A stretch of 64,000 nucleotides of DNA, taken from assembly GCF_001866135.1 (NCBI RefSeq), contig NZ_MODW01000003.1, positions 310,001 through 374,000 of the forward strand. The letters run 5' to 3'. The translations under genes were made by a program, and so were the position numbers. This document shows positions 1 through 8,036 of the stretch, one piece after another; the stretch's first letter is position 1; every line of letters begins with the position of its first letter. Below the pieces are notes generated by a model, which was given only the letters and a program-made list of their open reading frames with translations, had not been told where the DNA came from and did no database searches. Source of the DNA: Microbacterium sp. LCT-H2. Its GTDB lineage: Bacteria > Actinomycetota > Actinomycetes > Actinomycetales > Microbacteriaceae.

Positions 1-1
1 G

Positions 2-643
2 CCGTCGCTGTCCGCCTGGCTCACCCCCTTCGCCGACGGATGGGTGGAGCCCTGGCGCGGGTTCCTGCGGACCGCGGTCAGCCTCGTGGTGGTCGCCGCC
101 GCGCTCGCGCTGGCCAGTTCGGTGTTCAGCGCCCTCACCCTCACGATCGGCGACCCGTTCTACCAGCGGATCTGGCACGCCGTGGAGAAGGATCTCGGCG
201 ACCCGCCCCCCGCCGACGGCGGCAGCTTCTGGACCACCGTGGGCGAGGGGCTCCGGCTGGTCGTGCTCGGCATCCTCATCGCCCTCCTCGTGCTCCTCAT
301 CGGCCTCGTTCCCGGGGTGGGCGGCGTCCTCGGCGCGGTGTCCGGCGTCGTCCTCACGGGCCGCCTGCTCGCGCGGGAGCTGACCGGTCGCGCCTTCGAC
401 GCCCGGGATCTCAGCCCCGCCGCCCGCGCCGCGCTGTTCTCGGGCAGTCGCGCCCGTGTGCTGGGCTTCGGCGTCGCCACCCAGCTCTGCTTCCTCATCC
501 CGGGCGGCGCGGTCGCCGTGATGCCGGCCGCGGTCGCGGGAAGCACGATGCTGGCACGCGACATGCAGGTCCGCACCCCGCTCGCCGTCGCTGCCCCCGC
601 ACCGACCCCGGGACCGCACGACCGCACACCCGGGGTCGCCTGA
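2..643 (+). CDS. EI24-domain membrane protein (5' end outside window)
   Basis: The reading frame is open from the window edge, so the true start lies upstream; 213 residues are visible. Three or four hydrophobic segments and the glycine-rich stretch LVPGVGGVLGAVSG match the EI24/CysZ-like family of integral membrane proteins. Its cellular role is poorly known, and CysZ itself carries sulfate. The tail is proline-rich. The stop overlaps the next start (TGATG), so it is probably translationally coupled to the DNA glycosylase gene. The family call is moderate; the transport substrate cannot be told. Confidence 0.75.
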   Translation, partial: PSLSAWLTPFADGWVEPWRGFLRTAVSLVVVAAALALASSVFSALTLTIGDPFYQRIWHAVEKDLGDPPPADGGSFWTTVGEGLRLVVLGILIALLVLLIGLVPGVGGVLGAVSGVVLTGRLLARELTGRAFDARDLSPAARAALFSGSRARVLGFGVATQLCFLIPGGAVAVMPAAVAGSTMLARDMQVRTPLAVAAPAPTPGPHDRTPGVA

Positions 644-1416
644 TGCCCGAGGGCGATACCGTCTTCCGCACGGCCCGCCGTCTGGACGAGGCCCTCGCGG
701 GCGGGGAGGTGACCCGCTTCGACCTCCGTGTTCCGCGCTACGCGACCCTCGATCTCACCGGGCAGCGTGTGCAGGGCGTCGTCCCCCGCGGGAAGCACCT
801 TCTGCTGCGGATCGGCGAGAGCACGCTGCATTCGCATCTGCGCATGGACGGCGCCTGGTTCGTGTACCGGCCGGGTGAGAAGTGGAGGCATCCGGCCTTC
901 AAGGTGCGGGCGATCGTCGGCACGGCCGAACGCGAGGCCGTGGGCGTGGACATCGCCGACATCGAAGTCGTCGCCACCCGCGATGAAGACGACCTCGTCG
1001 GCTACCTCGGCCCCGACCCCCTCGCCGCCGACTGGGACCCGATCGAGGCCGCGCGACGACTCGGCGCCGACACCCGGGCCATCCACGTCGCCCTCCTCGA
1101 TCAGCGCAACGTCGCGGGCTTCGGCAACGAGTACGCGGCAGAGCTCCTGTTCCTCCGCGGAATCCTGCCGACCACGCCGACTCCGGAGGTCGACGTCGCC
1201 GCCCTGCTCGACCTGGGCGTGCGGACCATCCGCGCGAACCGCGACCGCCGCAACCGCACCTTCACCGGCATCAATCGTCCGGGCCAGGCGACGTGGGTCT
1301 ACGGACGCGCTGGACGCCCCTGCCGACGCTGCGGAACGCTCATCCGCCGCGGGGAGCTGGGGGCCGATCCGACCCGCGAGCGGATCACGTTCTGGTGCCC
1401 TCGATGCCAGCGCTGA
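643..1416 (+). CDS. nei: Fpg/Nei-family DNA glycosylase (endonuclease VIII type)
   Basis: Predicted base-excision repair glycosylase/AP lyase acting on oxidised pyrimidines. The 257-residue protein starts MPEGD: Pro2 is the family nucleophile after Met removal and Glu3 is catalytic. Lys51 sits in the conserved PRGKHL loop. A C-terminal zinc finger is formed by Cys227, Cys230, Cys252 and Cys255. MPEGDT and TFTGINRPGQ fit Nei/Nei2 proteins of actinobacteria better than MutM. The ATG is embedded in the stop of the upstream EI24 gene. Exact substrate preference is inferred. Confidence 0.9.
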   Translation: MPEGDTVFRTARRLDEALAGGEVTRFDLRVPRYATLDLTGQRVQGVVPRGKHLLLRIGESTLHSHLRMDGAWFVYRPGEKWRHPAFKVRAIVGTAEREAVGVDIADIEVVATRDEDDLVGYLGPDPLAADWDPIEAARRLGADTRAIHVALLDQRNVAGFGNEYAAELLFLRGILPTTPTPEVDVAALLDLGVRTIRANRDRRNRTFTGINRPGQATWVYGRAGRPCRRCGTLIRRGELGADPTRERITFWCPRCQR

Positions 1417-1467
1417 GCCGTATCCATCCGCGGGAATGAATCTCCCCCTCCCGTGGTTGTTGATATA

Positions 1468-1483
1468 TCCGGAGAACTCCGGA
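1468..1483. promoter_or_regulatory. 16-bp palindrome beside a putative -10
   Basis: TCCGGAGAACTCCGGA has perfect 7-bp arms around AA. It directly follows an A/T-rich GATATAT stretch that could be a -10 element, and lies 14 bp before the GTG of the hexapeptide-repeat gene. The position fits an operator covering the transcription start. A short RNA hairpin is the alternative. Confidence 0.4.
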
Positions 1484-1497
1484 GCACGGGAGGAATC

Positions 1498-1905
1498 GTG
1501 GGCAAGAACTACGTCGACATCGAGAACGACCACGGAGCGACGCTGCGGTACCGCAAGCACGCCAACGGTCGCGGTCTCGTCGCGCATGGCGCCAAGGTGC
1601 ATCCGAAGGCGCACATCGAGGCGGGAGCCTACATCGAACCGGGAGCACGCGTCGGGGCGGGGGCCGTCATCGCCCGCGGTGCGTGGGTGGACGAGGATGC
1701 CGTGATCGGCGAGGGCGCGTACATCGACGCCCACGCGCACGTCGGGCAGGGCGCAGCGATCGGCGATCACGCGCACGTCGGCGTCCGCACCGACATCGGC
1801 GCCGGGGCCCGCATCGTGCGGGGCGCCCGCATCGGCGACGACGAGACGGTCGCGGCGGGACTCACCGTCGCCACCGATCAGAAGGGCCTCTGGCTGGCGG
1901 CCTGA
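1498..1905 (+). CDS. hexapeptide-repeat (left-handed beta-helix) protein
   Basis: A 135-residue protein made mostly of imperfect [AVI]-G-x-x-[AV]-x hexapeptides (IEAGAYIEPGARVGAGAVIA and on to about residue 115), the fold of gamma-type carbonic anhydrases and acyltransferases. I see no catalytic histidine trio of carbonic anhydrase, so function is unknown. GTG at 1498 is chosen because GGGAGGAATC lies just before it; the in-frame start 45 bp upstream falls inside the promoter and palindrome. It has its own A/T-rich promoter, unlike its neighbours. Confidence 0.75.
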   Translation: MGKNYVDIENDHGATLRYRKHANGRGLVAHGAKVHPKAHIEAGAYIEPGARVGAGAVIARGAWVDEDAVIGEGAYIDAHAHVGQGAAIGDHAHVGVRTDIGAGARIVRGARIGDDETVAAGLTVATDQKGLWLAA

Positions 1906-1911
1906 CCGCCC

Positions 1912-2571
1912 TCAGAGCAGGCGCCGCTCCGACGCCCAGGCGGTGAGCTCGTGGCGGGAGGAGAGCTGCAGCTTGCGCAGCACTGACGACACGTGCGTCT
2001 CGACGGTCTTGATCGAGATGAAGAGGGCTGCGGCGACCTCTTTGTACGCGTAGCCGCGGGCGATCAGCCGCATCACCTCCTGCTCGCGCGAGGAGAGGCG
2101 GTCGAGTTCGTCCGTCGCGGTGGCGGTCTCGCCGGCGACGGCGCCGAACGCGTCGAGCACGAATCCCGCGAGCCGCGGCGAGAACACCGCGTCCCCCTCG
2201 GCGACGGCATGCACGGCGGCGCTCACCTCGCGACCCGAGGAGCCCTTCGTGATGTAGCCGCGCGCGCCGGCCCGGATCACCCGCACGACGTCGGCCGCCG
2301 CATCGGAGACGCTCAGCGCGAGGAACCGCGTCGTGGTCGGTCCCGTCCCTCGGATCACGGCCTCCCCGCCCGCCGCGTCGTCGCCCTCGCCGCCGGGGAG
2401 GTGCACATCGAGGAGCACCACGTCGGGGGCTGTCTGCACGATCACGGCGATCGCCGAGGGCACGTCCGCCGCGTCGCCCACCACCTCGACGCTCGCATCG
2501 AGATCGGTCCGCAGGCCTGAGCGGAAGATGGAGTGGTCGTCGACGATCACGACGCGGAGGCGGTCAGCCAC
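1912..2571 (-). CDS. NarL/FixJ-type response regulator
   Basis: A 219-residue response regulator. The receiver domain (about 1-125) has acidic pair Asp11/Asp12 and phospho-acceptor Asp55 (VVLLDVHLP). The C-terminus carries a LuxR-type helix-turn-helix (LSSREQEVMRLIARG...IKTVETHVSSVLRKL). GTG at 2571 is supported by AGGAGCCCC and overlaps the end of the kinase gene by 8 bp, so the two are co-translated partners. By analogy with LiaR/PspC-type systems it probably controls envelope-stress genes, perhaps the divergent PspC gene. Confidence 0.9.
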   Translation of the reverse strand: MADRLRVVIVDDHSIFRSGLRTDLDASVEVVGDAADVPSAIAVIVQTAPDVVLLDVHLPGGEGDDAAGGEAVIRGTGPTTTRFLALSVSDAAADVVRVIRAGARGYITKGSSGREVSAAVHAVAEGDAVFSPRLAGFVLDAFGAVAGETATATDELDRLSSREQEVMRLIARGYAYKEVAAALFISIKTVETHVSSVLRKLQLSSRHELTAWASERRLL

Positions 2572-3802
2572 GGGGCTCCTGTCGGATCGGTCCCCGCTCC
2601 GGGGATGAGACGGTGGGCAGGCGCAGATGCACCTCGGTACCGGCGTCGTCGCTGCGGACCGACCCCGTGCCGCCCGCGCGACGCAGCCGCCCGATGATCG
2701 ACTCCCGCACGCCGAGCCGATCGCCGGGCACCTCGTCGAGCCGGAATCCGGGACCGCGGTCGCGGACGAACACGTCGACGCCGTCGACACGACCCTCGAT
2801 GTAGACGGAGATCTCGCCGCCCGCGTGCCGGGCGGCGTTCAGCATCGCCTCCCGGGCTGCGGCTGCCAGTTCCCCGCTCGCCCGCTCCGCCGACAGCCCG
2901 GCGGAGACCACGTCGATCCGGACCGGGTGGTCGATCTCGAGCGCTCCGGCGTAGTCCCTCAGGTCGGTCGGCAGGTCGCTGTCGGCCGGGGCGTCGCCGT
3001 CGTACAGCCACGCACGCAGCTCCCGCTCCTGTGCACGGGCCAGCCGTGCCGCCTCGCTCGATGCCCCGGACCGGTTCTGGATGAGGGCGAGCGTCTGCAG
3101 CACCGAGTCGTGCAGGTGGGCGGCCATGACGCTGCGCTGCTCCTCCCGGATGCGGCGCACGCGCTCCCCCGCGAGCTCCCGCCAGCGCGGGATGAGGGCC
3201 GAGGCCACCACCGCCACCAGCCCGGCCAGCGGGAGCAGCACGAGCACGACGCCCGAGCGTGCGATCGGCCACGAGAGGAGCAGGAGGACCACGAGGCCGA
3301 GGATGAGCACCGCGAGGATGCGGACGGTGGTGGTGTGCCGAGGACCGCGGGCCGTGTCGGTGCGATCGATGAGCGTCGCCCACAGCCCGGAGGCGGTCGC
3401 GCACAGCGTGGTCCCGCCGACGACCACAGCCGCCGTCCCCGGGGGGATCGAGCCGTTCAGCCAGTCGCTGCCCCCGCGCCACACCACGACGACGAGGGCG
3501 CCGACGGCCGCGGGGACCAGCAGGAGCCAGGCGACCGGGAGACGACGCGTCGGAGCCGTCGTCCCCTCCGTCCACGGCATGAAGGTCCAGCACCACGCGT
3601 ACAGGAGCACGCCCGCACCCCCGCAGAGCGTCAGGGCGACGAACAGCGCCCGGACCAGGCGCGCGTGCACTCCGAGGTGGCGTGCGAGCCCGGCGCTCAC
3701 TCCGGTCACGAGGGCGTCGCGGTCGCGGGTCAGCGCCGGACGCACGGTCGCCGGCGCGGGGCCGGGGAGCGTGGAGACGGCGGAGGGCATACCGTCATCC
3801 AA
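2564..3802 (-). CDS. PspC-domain sensor histidine kinase
   Basis: A 412-residue membrane kinase. An N-terminal PspC-like domain (about 25-80, ending LLYAWCWTFMPW) is followed by several transmembrane helices (about 88-200), a HisKA_3-type dimerisation helix with His231 in HLHDSVLQTL, and an HATPase domain (N-box LNAARHAGG, G-box RDRGPGFRL). TTG at 3802 has GGGAGG seven bases upstream; ATG at 3790 is an alternative. It is paired by overlap with the response regulator and divergent from a second PspC protein. It probably senses envelope or membrane stress. Confidence 0.85.
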   Translation of the reverse strand: MDDGMPSAVSTLPGPAPATVRPALTRDRDALVTGVSAGLARHLGVHARLVRALFVALTLCGGAGVLLYAWCWTFMPWTEGTTAPTRRLPVAWLLLVPAAVGALVVVVWRGGSDWLNGSIPPGTAAVVVGGTTLCATASGLWATLIDRTDTARGPRHTTTVRILAVLILGLVVLLLLSWPIARSGVVLVLLPLAGLVAVVASALIPRWRELAGERVRRIREEQRSVMAAHLHDSVLQTLALIQNRSGASSEAARLARAQERELRAWLYDGDAPADSDLPTDLRDYAGALEIDHPVRIDVVSAGLSAERASGELAAAAREAMLNAARHAGGEISVYIEGRVDGVDVFVRDRGPGFRLDEVPGDRLGVRESIIGRLRRAGGTGSVRSDDAGTEVHLRLPTVSSPERGPIRQEPRG

Positions 3803-3855
3803 TCATCCGCCTCCCGTCTCCGGGACCTCCCCGGCGCGGAATCAGGGTGCGCTCA

Positions 3856-3865
3856 GGGGATCCCC
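3856..3865. promoter_or_regulatory. palindrome in divergent PspC promoter region
   Basis: GGGGATCCCC lies in the 102-bp gap between the divergent kinase and PspC genes. It may be part of a response-regulator site, but it is short and the surroundings are GC-rich. Confidence 0.25.
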
Positions 3866-3904
3866 CCATGGCCCCACGGCACCACCGACCGCGAGGATCG
3901 ACTC

Positions 3905-5467
3905 ATGACGATTCCGACCGCTCCGCCACCGCCCGCCGACCAGGAGGCGCCGGCACCGGATGTCCCCCGCCGACCACGCGGCGCCGACCGGTTCCTGCTC
4001 TGGGTCGCCGGCCTCGGCGTGGTCCGCACGGACGGCTGGCTGGGTGGCGTGGCCGCCGGCATCGCGATCCGCCTCCGCATCGATCCGCTGATCGTGCGCG
4101 GAGTCCTCGTCGTCGCGGCCCTCTTCGGTCTTCCGGCCCTGTTCCTGTACGCCCTCGCCTGGGCGGTGCTGCCGGACGTCGACGGCCGCGTGCATCTGCG
4201 CGATCTGCTGCAGCGCCGGTACGACCCCGTGCAGCTCGGCATCCTCGCCCTCGCCGTGATCGGTCTCTTCCCGACGGCTCCGCTCACCGGGCGCCTGTTC
4301 GGCCTCGGCTACGACGGGTGGTCGGCACTGTCGACGGTCACCTGGGTGGTCGGTCTCGTGCTCGCCGGTGCCTTGCTCTTCCTCATCGTGCGTGCCGCGC
4401 GCCGCACTCCGGGCGATTCCACGCCGGATCCGGCGGGGGCTTCCGCCGACCCGGCGGCCCCGGCCGCGTCCGCCCCCGACGCGGGTTCGGGTCCCGCCAC
4501 GGGGGCGGACGCCATTCCTTCCCCGGCGACGGACACGCCGGTCTCGCTACCGCTCGCCGACGCCGTCGGGCACGACGTCCTCGCCATCCCCGCACCTCCG
4601 GCCCCCCTGCCTCCGGGCACCCAGGACCCCGCCGCGCTGGAGGCCTGGCGCGCCCAGCACGCCGCCTGGAAGGAGCAGGATCAGGCCTGGCGCCGCCAGC
4701 AGCAGGATGCGGAGCGCGCCGCACGCGACCAGCTCCGCCGGGAGCGTCAGGCCGAGGCGGCCGTGTTCGCCGCCGCAGCCGCGGAGCGCCGACGTGTCCG
4801 CCGCGCGTCGAATCCGCGCGCCGGCTTCGCCTTCGTCATGACCGCCCTCGGACTCGCGATCGTCGTCGGCGCCGGCGTGGGACTCGCCGTCGGTGAAGCC
4901 CTCGGCGGCGCGCTGGGCCTGTTGTCCGGCGCACTGGTCCTGGCCTTGGCGATGATCACGGCCGGAGCCCTCCGGCGCCGCAGTGGCGCCCTGGCCTTCC
5001 TCACCGTGCTGACGCTGGCCGCGGGTCTCCTCACGGGCTTCCTGTCCACGATGCCCGGTCTCACCCTCGGGTACGCCTCGCTCACGAACAACCAGGAGGC
5101 GCACGTCCGACAGCCGTTCGGCGACCTGTACCTGCAGCTCCACCGGCACGACGGCGGCCCCCGCCCCATCGAGATCGAGAAGGGGTCGGGGCGGACCGAG
5201 ATCTTCGTCGACGCCGGGGTCCAGCTGCAGTTGCGCGGCACCGTCGGCGATGACGTGGAGGTGAGCTGGCTCCGCGTCGACCCGGACGATCCGATGGTCA
5301 TGGACACCGGCGTCATCGCCGCGACGCCGCGGGGCGACGAGAACGTCATCTCCGCGAACATCTCCGCCGACCAGGGCAGTCCCTCCACGATCCAGCCCGT
5401 GACCATCGACCAGGCGAGCGGCCTCATCGTCGTGACCCTGCAGGAGCCCGAGGAGGGCCAGGAATGA
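3905..5467 (+). CDS. PspC-domain membrane protein with C-terminal beta domain
   Basis: A 520-residue protein with an N-terminal PspC domain (about 30-95: FLLWVAGLGVVRTDGWLGG...YALAWAVLPD), two transmembrane segments, and a Pro/Ala linker (about 180-240). A charged segment rich in Gln/Arg (WRAQHAAWKEQDQAWRRQQQ) is probably a coiled coil; more helices and a C-terminal beta-rich domain (about 390-520) follow. PspC proteins act in envelope stress responses. ATG at 3905 is preceded by a weak GAGGATC. It overlaps the next gene by ATGA. It is a probable target or partner of the divergent kinase. Confidence 0.8.
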   Translation: MTIPTAPPPPADQEAPAPDVPRRPRGADRFLLWVAGLGVVRTDGWLGGVAAGIAIRLRIDPLIVRGVLVVAALFGLPALFLYALAWAVLPDVDGRVHLRDLLQRRYDPVQLGILALAVIGLFPTAPLTGRLFGLGYDGWSALSTVTWVVGLVLAGALLFLIVRAARRTPGDSTPDPAGASADPAAPAASAPDAGSGPATGADAIPSPATDTPVSLPLADAVGHDVLAIPAPPAPLPPGTQDPAALEAWRAQHAAWKEQDQAWRRQQQDAERAARDQLRRERQAEAAVFAAAAAERRRVRRASNPRAGFAFVMTALGLAIVVGAGVGLAVGEALGGALGLLSGALVLALAMITAGALRRRSGALAFLTVLTLAAGLLTGFLSTMPGLTLGYASLTNNQEAHVRQPFGDLYLQLHRHDGGPRPIEIEKGSGRTEIFVDAGVQLQLRGTVGDDVEVSWLRVDPDDPMVMDTGVIAATPRGDENVISANISADQGSPSTIQPVTIDQASGLIVVTLQEPEEGQE

Positions 5468-5739
5468 GCACCGAGAGCATCACCGCACCCCGGGTGCGCT
5501 GGGCAGCCGTCATCTGGGGCACGACCTTCGCCGCGGTCGCCGCAGGGGCGCTGTGGTTCCTCGCCGACGCGGATCGCCGCGCCGCGCTGGCCGACGGCGT
5601 GGGGACGATGACTCCCGCCACCCTGCTCACGATCGTGCTCCTCGCCGCGGGGGCCCTGTTCCTCGTGGGCGGTGTCGCCGGACTGGTCCGGCGGACCCAG
5701 CGGAGCTCCCCCACCGAGGACTCGGAAGACGCCGAGTAG
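5464..5739 (+). CDS. small two-helix membrane protein
   Basis: A 91-residue protein with two hydrophobic helices (about 12-32 and 48-70) and an acidic tail ending EDSEDAE. Its ATG overlaps the PspC stop as ATGA, so it is translationally coupled and likely works with the PspC protein. I recognise no named family. Confidence 0.75.
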   Translation: MSTESITAPRVRWAAVIWGTTFAAVAAGALWFLADADRRAALADGVGTMTPATLLTIVLLAAGALFLVGGVAGLVRRTQRSSPTEDSEDAE

Positions 5740-5749
5740 CCTGGATCCC

Positions 5750-6499
5750 ATGGCGCACCAGGGACGACGGCCCGCGAAGGGCTCCGGCAAGGGCTCACCC
5801 GCCCACCGGGGCCGTGCCGCGGGCGGCGGCTCACGCCAGGGGAAGCCGGCTCCGCGTCGCACACCCCGCGCCGAGAAGGTCGTGTTCGACGCTCCGACTG
5901 CCGCACCCGAGGAGCCGCGGACGTTCCGCCTCGGCGCCGTGCCCGGAGCGACCCCGGGCAAGTGGATCGACACGTGGAAGCGGCGCCTGCCCCAGGTGGC
6001 CCTCGAACTCGTGCCGATCGAGGTCGCCGGGCAGCGAGAGGCGCTCGACGATCTCGACGCCGCCCTCGTGCGGCTGCCGCTCACCGACGACGCCCTGCAC
6101 GTCATCCCGCTGTACGACGAGGTCCCGGTAGTGATCACGTCGACTGACTCCCACCTGCTCGCCGCCGATGAGCTGACGGCGGCCGACCTCGACGGCGAAG
6201 TGGTGCTCCCGCTGTCCGACGATGTGCTCGGCCCGCTGGCTCTGCCCGGCACCGCCCCCGCCCGCGTCGGACAACTGTCCACGGCGGATGCGATCGCCAC
6301 CGCGGCGACCGGGGTGGGCGTGGTCATCGTGCCCATGTCGCTCGCCCGTCTGCACCACCGGAAGGACGCCGACTACCGGGTCCTCGCCGACGGCCCGGTC
6401 TCGACCGTGGCCCTCGCCTGGCCGCGCGACCGGACCACGCCCGACGTCGAGACGTTCATCGGGATCGTCCGAGGACGCACCGCGAACTCCTCCCGCTGA
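5750..6499 (+). CDS. LysR-type substrate-binding domain protein lacking HTH
   Basis: A 249-residue protein. The first 60 residues are basic, Gly/Ser/Lys-rich and probably disordered. The rest resembles the periplasmic-binding-like effector domain of LysR regulators (FRLGAVPGATPGKWIDTW, DDLDAALVRLPL, then ATAATGVGVVIVPMSLARLH). No winged helix-turn-helix is present, so it is not a classical regulator. ATG at 5750 follows a short gap after the previous gene. Role unknown; it may be a ligand sensor acting through another protein. Confidence 0.75.
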   Translation: MAHQGRRPAKGSGKGSPAHRGRAAGGGSRQGKPAPRRTPRAEKVVFDAPTAAPEEPRTFRLGAVPGATPGKWIDTWKRRLPQVALELVPIEVAGQREALDDLDAALVRLPLTDDALHVIPLYDEVPVVITSTDSHLLAADELTAADLDGEVVLPLSDDVLGPLALPGTAPARVGQLSTADAIATAATGVGVVIVPMSLARLHHRKDADYRVLADGPVSTVALAWPRDRTTPDVETFIGIVRGRTANSSR

Positions 6500-6539
6500 G
6501 CCGTCGGGCCGGGACGCTCCCCCTCGTTAGAATCGCCAG

Positions 6540-7256
6540 ATGGCCTCGCTTCTCTACGTCTGCGTGCGACCCGAGACCGGGGCGGCGGACGCCGAGCACG
6601 CCTCGTTCCGGAGGGCGCTCGGAGTCGATGTGGTCGATCGTCTCGACCTGCTGCACGAGCCGCTGACCGAAGCCCACCTCGACCGCTACCGTGGCGTCGT
6701 CGTCGGCGGTTCTCCCTTCAACGTCACCGATGTCGAGAAGACCCCGGTGCAGCGGCGGGTGGAGGCCGATCTGGAGACGCTCGCCCGCGCCGCACGGGAA
6801 CAGCGGATCGCCGCGTTCTTCACCTGCTTCAGCATCGGGGTGCTCACCCGGCTCCTCGGCGGCGAGGTCGTGACGACCATGCCGGAGCCGGCGAGCGCGA
6901 CGGTCATCGACACGACAACGGAGGGCGCCGTCGATCCTGTGTTCGGCCCATCCGGTCCGGCACTCACCGTGTTCACTGCGCACAAGGAGAGTGCCGCGGC
7001 GACCCCGCCCGGGGCCGTGCTGCTCGCCACCAACGCGACCTGCCCCGTGCAGGCCTACCGGGTGGGCACCCACCTGTACGCCGCGCAGTTCCATCCCGAG
7101 CCGACGCCGCGCGACTTCGCCGATCGGATGACGTTCTATCGCACGACGGGGTACTTCGATCCGGCGCAGTTCGACGCGGTGCAGCAGGAGGTCCTCGCGG
7201 CCTCGGTCACCGAGGGTGCCGCCCTGCTCCGCCGCTTCGCCGAGCTGTTCGGCTGA
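6540..7256 (+). CDS. class I glutamine amidotransferase-like protein
   Basis: A 238-residue GATase1 fold (YRGVVVGGSPFNV near the N-terminus). The likely triad is Cys96, His185 and Glu187 (AAQFHPEPT). The nucleophile context is FFTCFSIG rather than the usual GxCxGxQ, so glutamine hydrolysis is uncertain; a peptidase or other hydrolase role is possible. It stands alone. The second amidotransferase of the window at 47689 has the canonical motif. Confidence 0.75.
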   Translation: MASLLYVCVRPETGAADAEHASFRRALGVDVVDRLDLLHEPLTEAHLDRYRGVVVGGSPFNVTDVEKTPVQRRVEADLETLARAAREQRIAAFFTCFSIGVLTRLLGGEVVTTMPEPASATVIDTTTEGAVDPVFGPSGPALTVFTAHKESAAATPPGAVLLATNATCPVQAYRVGTHLYAAQFHPEPTPRDFADRMTFYRTTGYFDPAQFDAVQQEVLAASVTEGAALLRRFAELFG

Positions 7257-7301
7257 GCGACACCCGGCGCGTGGAGGTGGCGTCGACGGCAGAATGCAGG
7301 G

Positions 7302-7487
7302 ATGAAGTCTGTATGGATCGTGTTCGACGACGAGGATGACGCTGGTATCTACGGCGTCTTCGACAACCGCGCAGACGCGGATACCTATGCCGATGAGGTC
7401 AGTCACATGTCCTCGAATGGCATGAGGATTGCGGATTTTCCGGTGCCATGGCGCCTGACGGACAGGGCCACTCGCATAGAGATCTGA
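7302..7487 (+). CDS. small acidic hypothetical protein
   Basis: A 61-residue ORF rich in Asp (VFDDEDDAGIYGVFDNRADADTYADE) with a plausible beta-alpha pattern. The motif VFDNRADAD resembles small proteins that track activity or exposure, but I cannot assign a family. Its local base composition is less GC-rich than that of its neighbours. It is probably real because the frame starts soon after the upstream stop and is compositionally protein-like. Confidence 0.55.
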   Translation: MKSVWIVFDDEDDAGIYGVFDNRADADTYADEVSHMSSNGMRIADFPVPWRLTDRATRIEI

Positions 7488-7565
7488 CACCTTGCGGTGG
7501 GTCGGAGCGCATGTGCTCGCTCTTACAGACGAGGCGACGGTCGACGCCGAGATGTTCGGCGGAGA

Positions 7566-8036
7566 TCAGGCCGGGGCATCGCCGCGGAGCAGCGGGATGC
7601 GCTCGCGCAGGTAGGCGTCCAGCGGCATGAACCCGCCTGCCTGACTCCAGCGCACCGACGGCACGCCGTCGATGAGCGCGAGCGGACCGGAGGATCCTCC
7701 CGCGTCCACCGCGTCGACGTCGATCACGCTCCAGCCGACGTGCACGACATCCCCCTCGTGGAAGCCGCCGCGGAGGGCCAGCGCGCGACGCTCGGCCCGT
7801 GCCCGCGCGGACTCGGCGGTGTATCCCCGACGCCCCGGGTCCGCCGCGCGGAGCACCTCCGCCGTCGCCAGCGCATGGGTGTCCGTAATCAGGAGAACGC
7901 CGAGGTGCCAGGCCTCGCCGACACGGACGATCCGAGGCCCGCGCCAGCGCGAGTCCCTCTCCTCGCCGAGGCCCTCGCGGGGTGCGCCGGCGAGCTCCTG
8001 CACGGCCTGGGTCAATAGGGCGGAGGCGGTGGTCAC
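7566..8036 (-). CDS. conserved hypothetical protein
   Basis: A 156-residue soluble protein; WRGPRIVRVGEAWHLGVLLIT and ALALRGGFHEGDVVHVGW are well-structured segments. No transmembrane helices, metal sites or familiar catalytic motif are seen. ATG overlaps the antiporter stop (ATGA), so it is co-translated with that gene and may serve it. Function unknown. Confidence 0.75.
   Translation of the reverse strand: MTTASALLTQAVQELAGAPREGLGEERDSRWRGPRIVRVGEAWHLGVLLITDTHALATAEVLRAADPGRRGYTAESARARAERRALALRGGFHEGDVVHVGWSVIDVDAVDAGGSSGPLALIDGVPSVRWSQAGGFMPLDAYLRERIPLLRGDAPA

Noticed and set aside
160..1776. Long minus-strand frame opposite EI24, nei and the hexapeptide gene
   Set aside because: It is a GC-driven shadow with Arg/Ala/Asp-rich low-information sequence, no ribosome site and no domain.
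4747..6336. Long minus-strand frame opposite the PspC genes
   Set aside because: The sequence is Ser/Arg/Pro-rich with no fold, while the plus frames contain recognisable domains and ATGA coupling.
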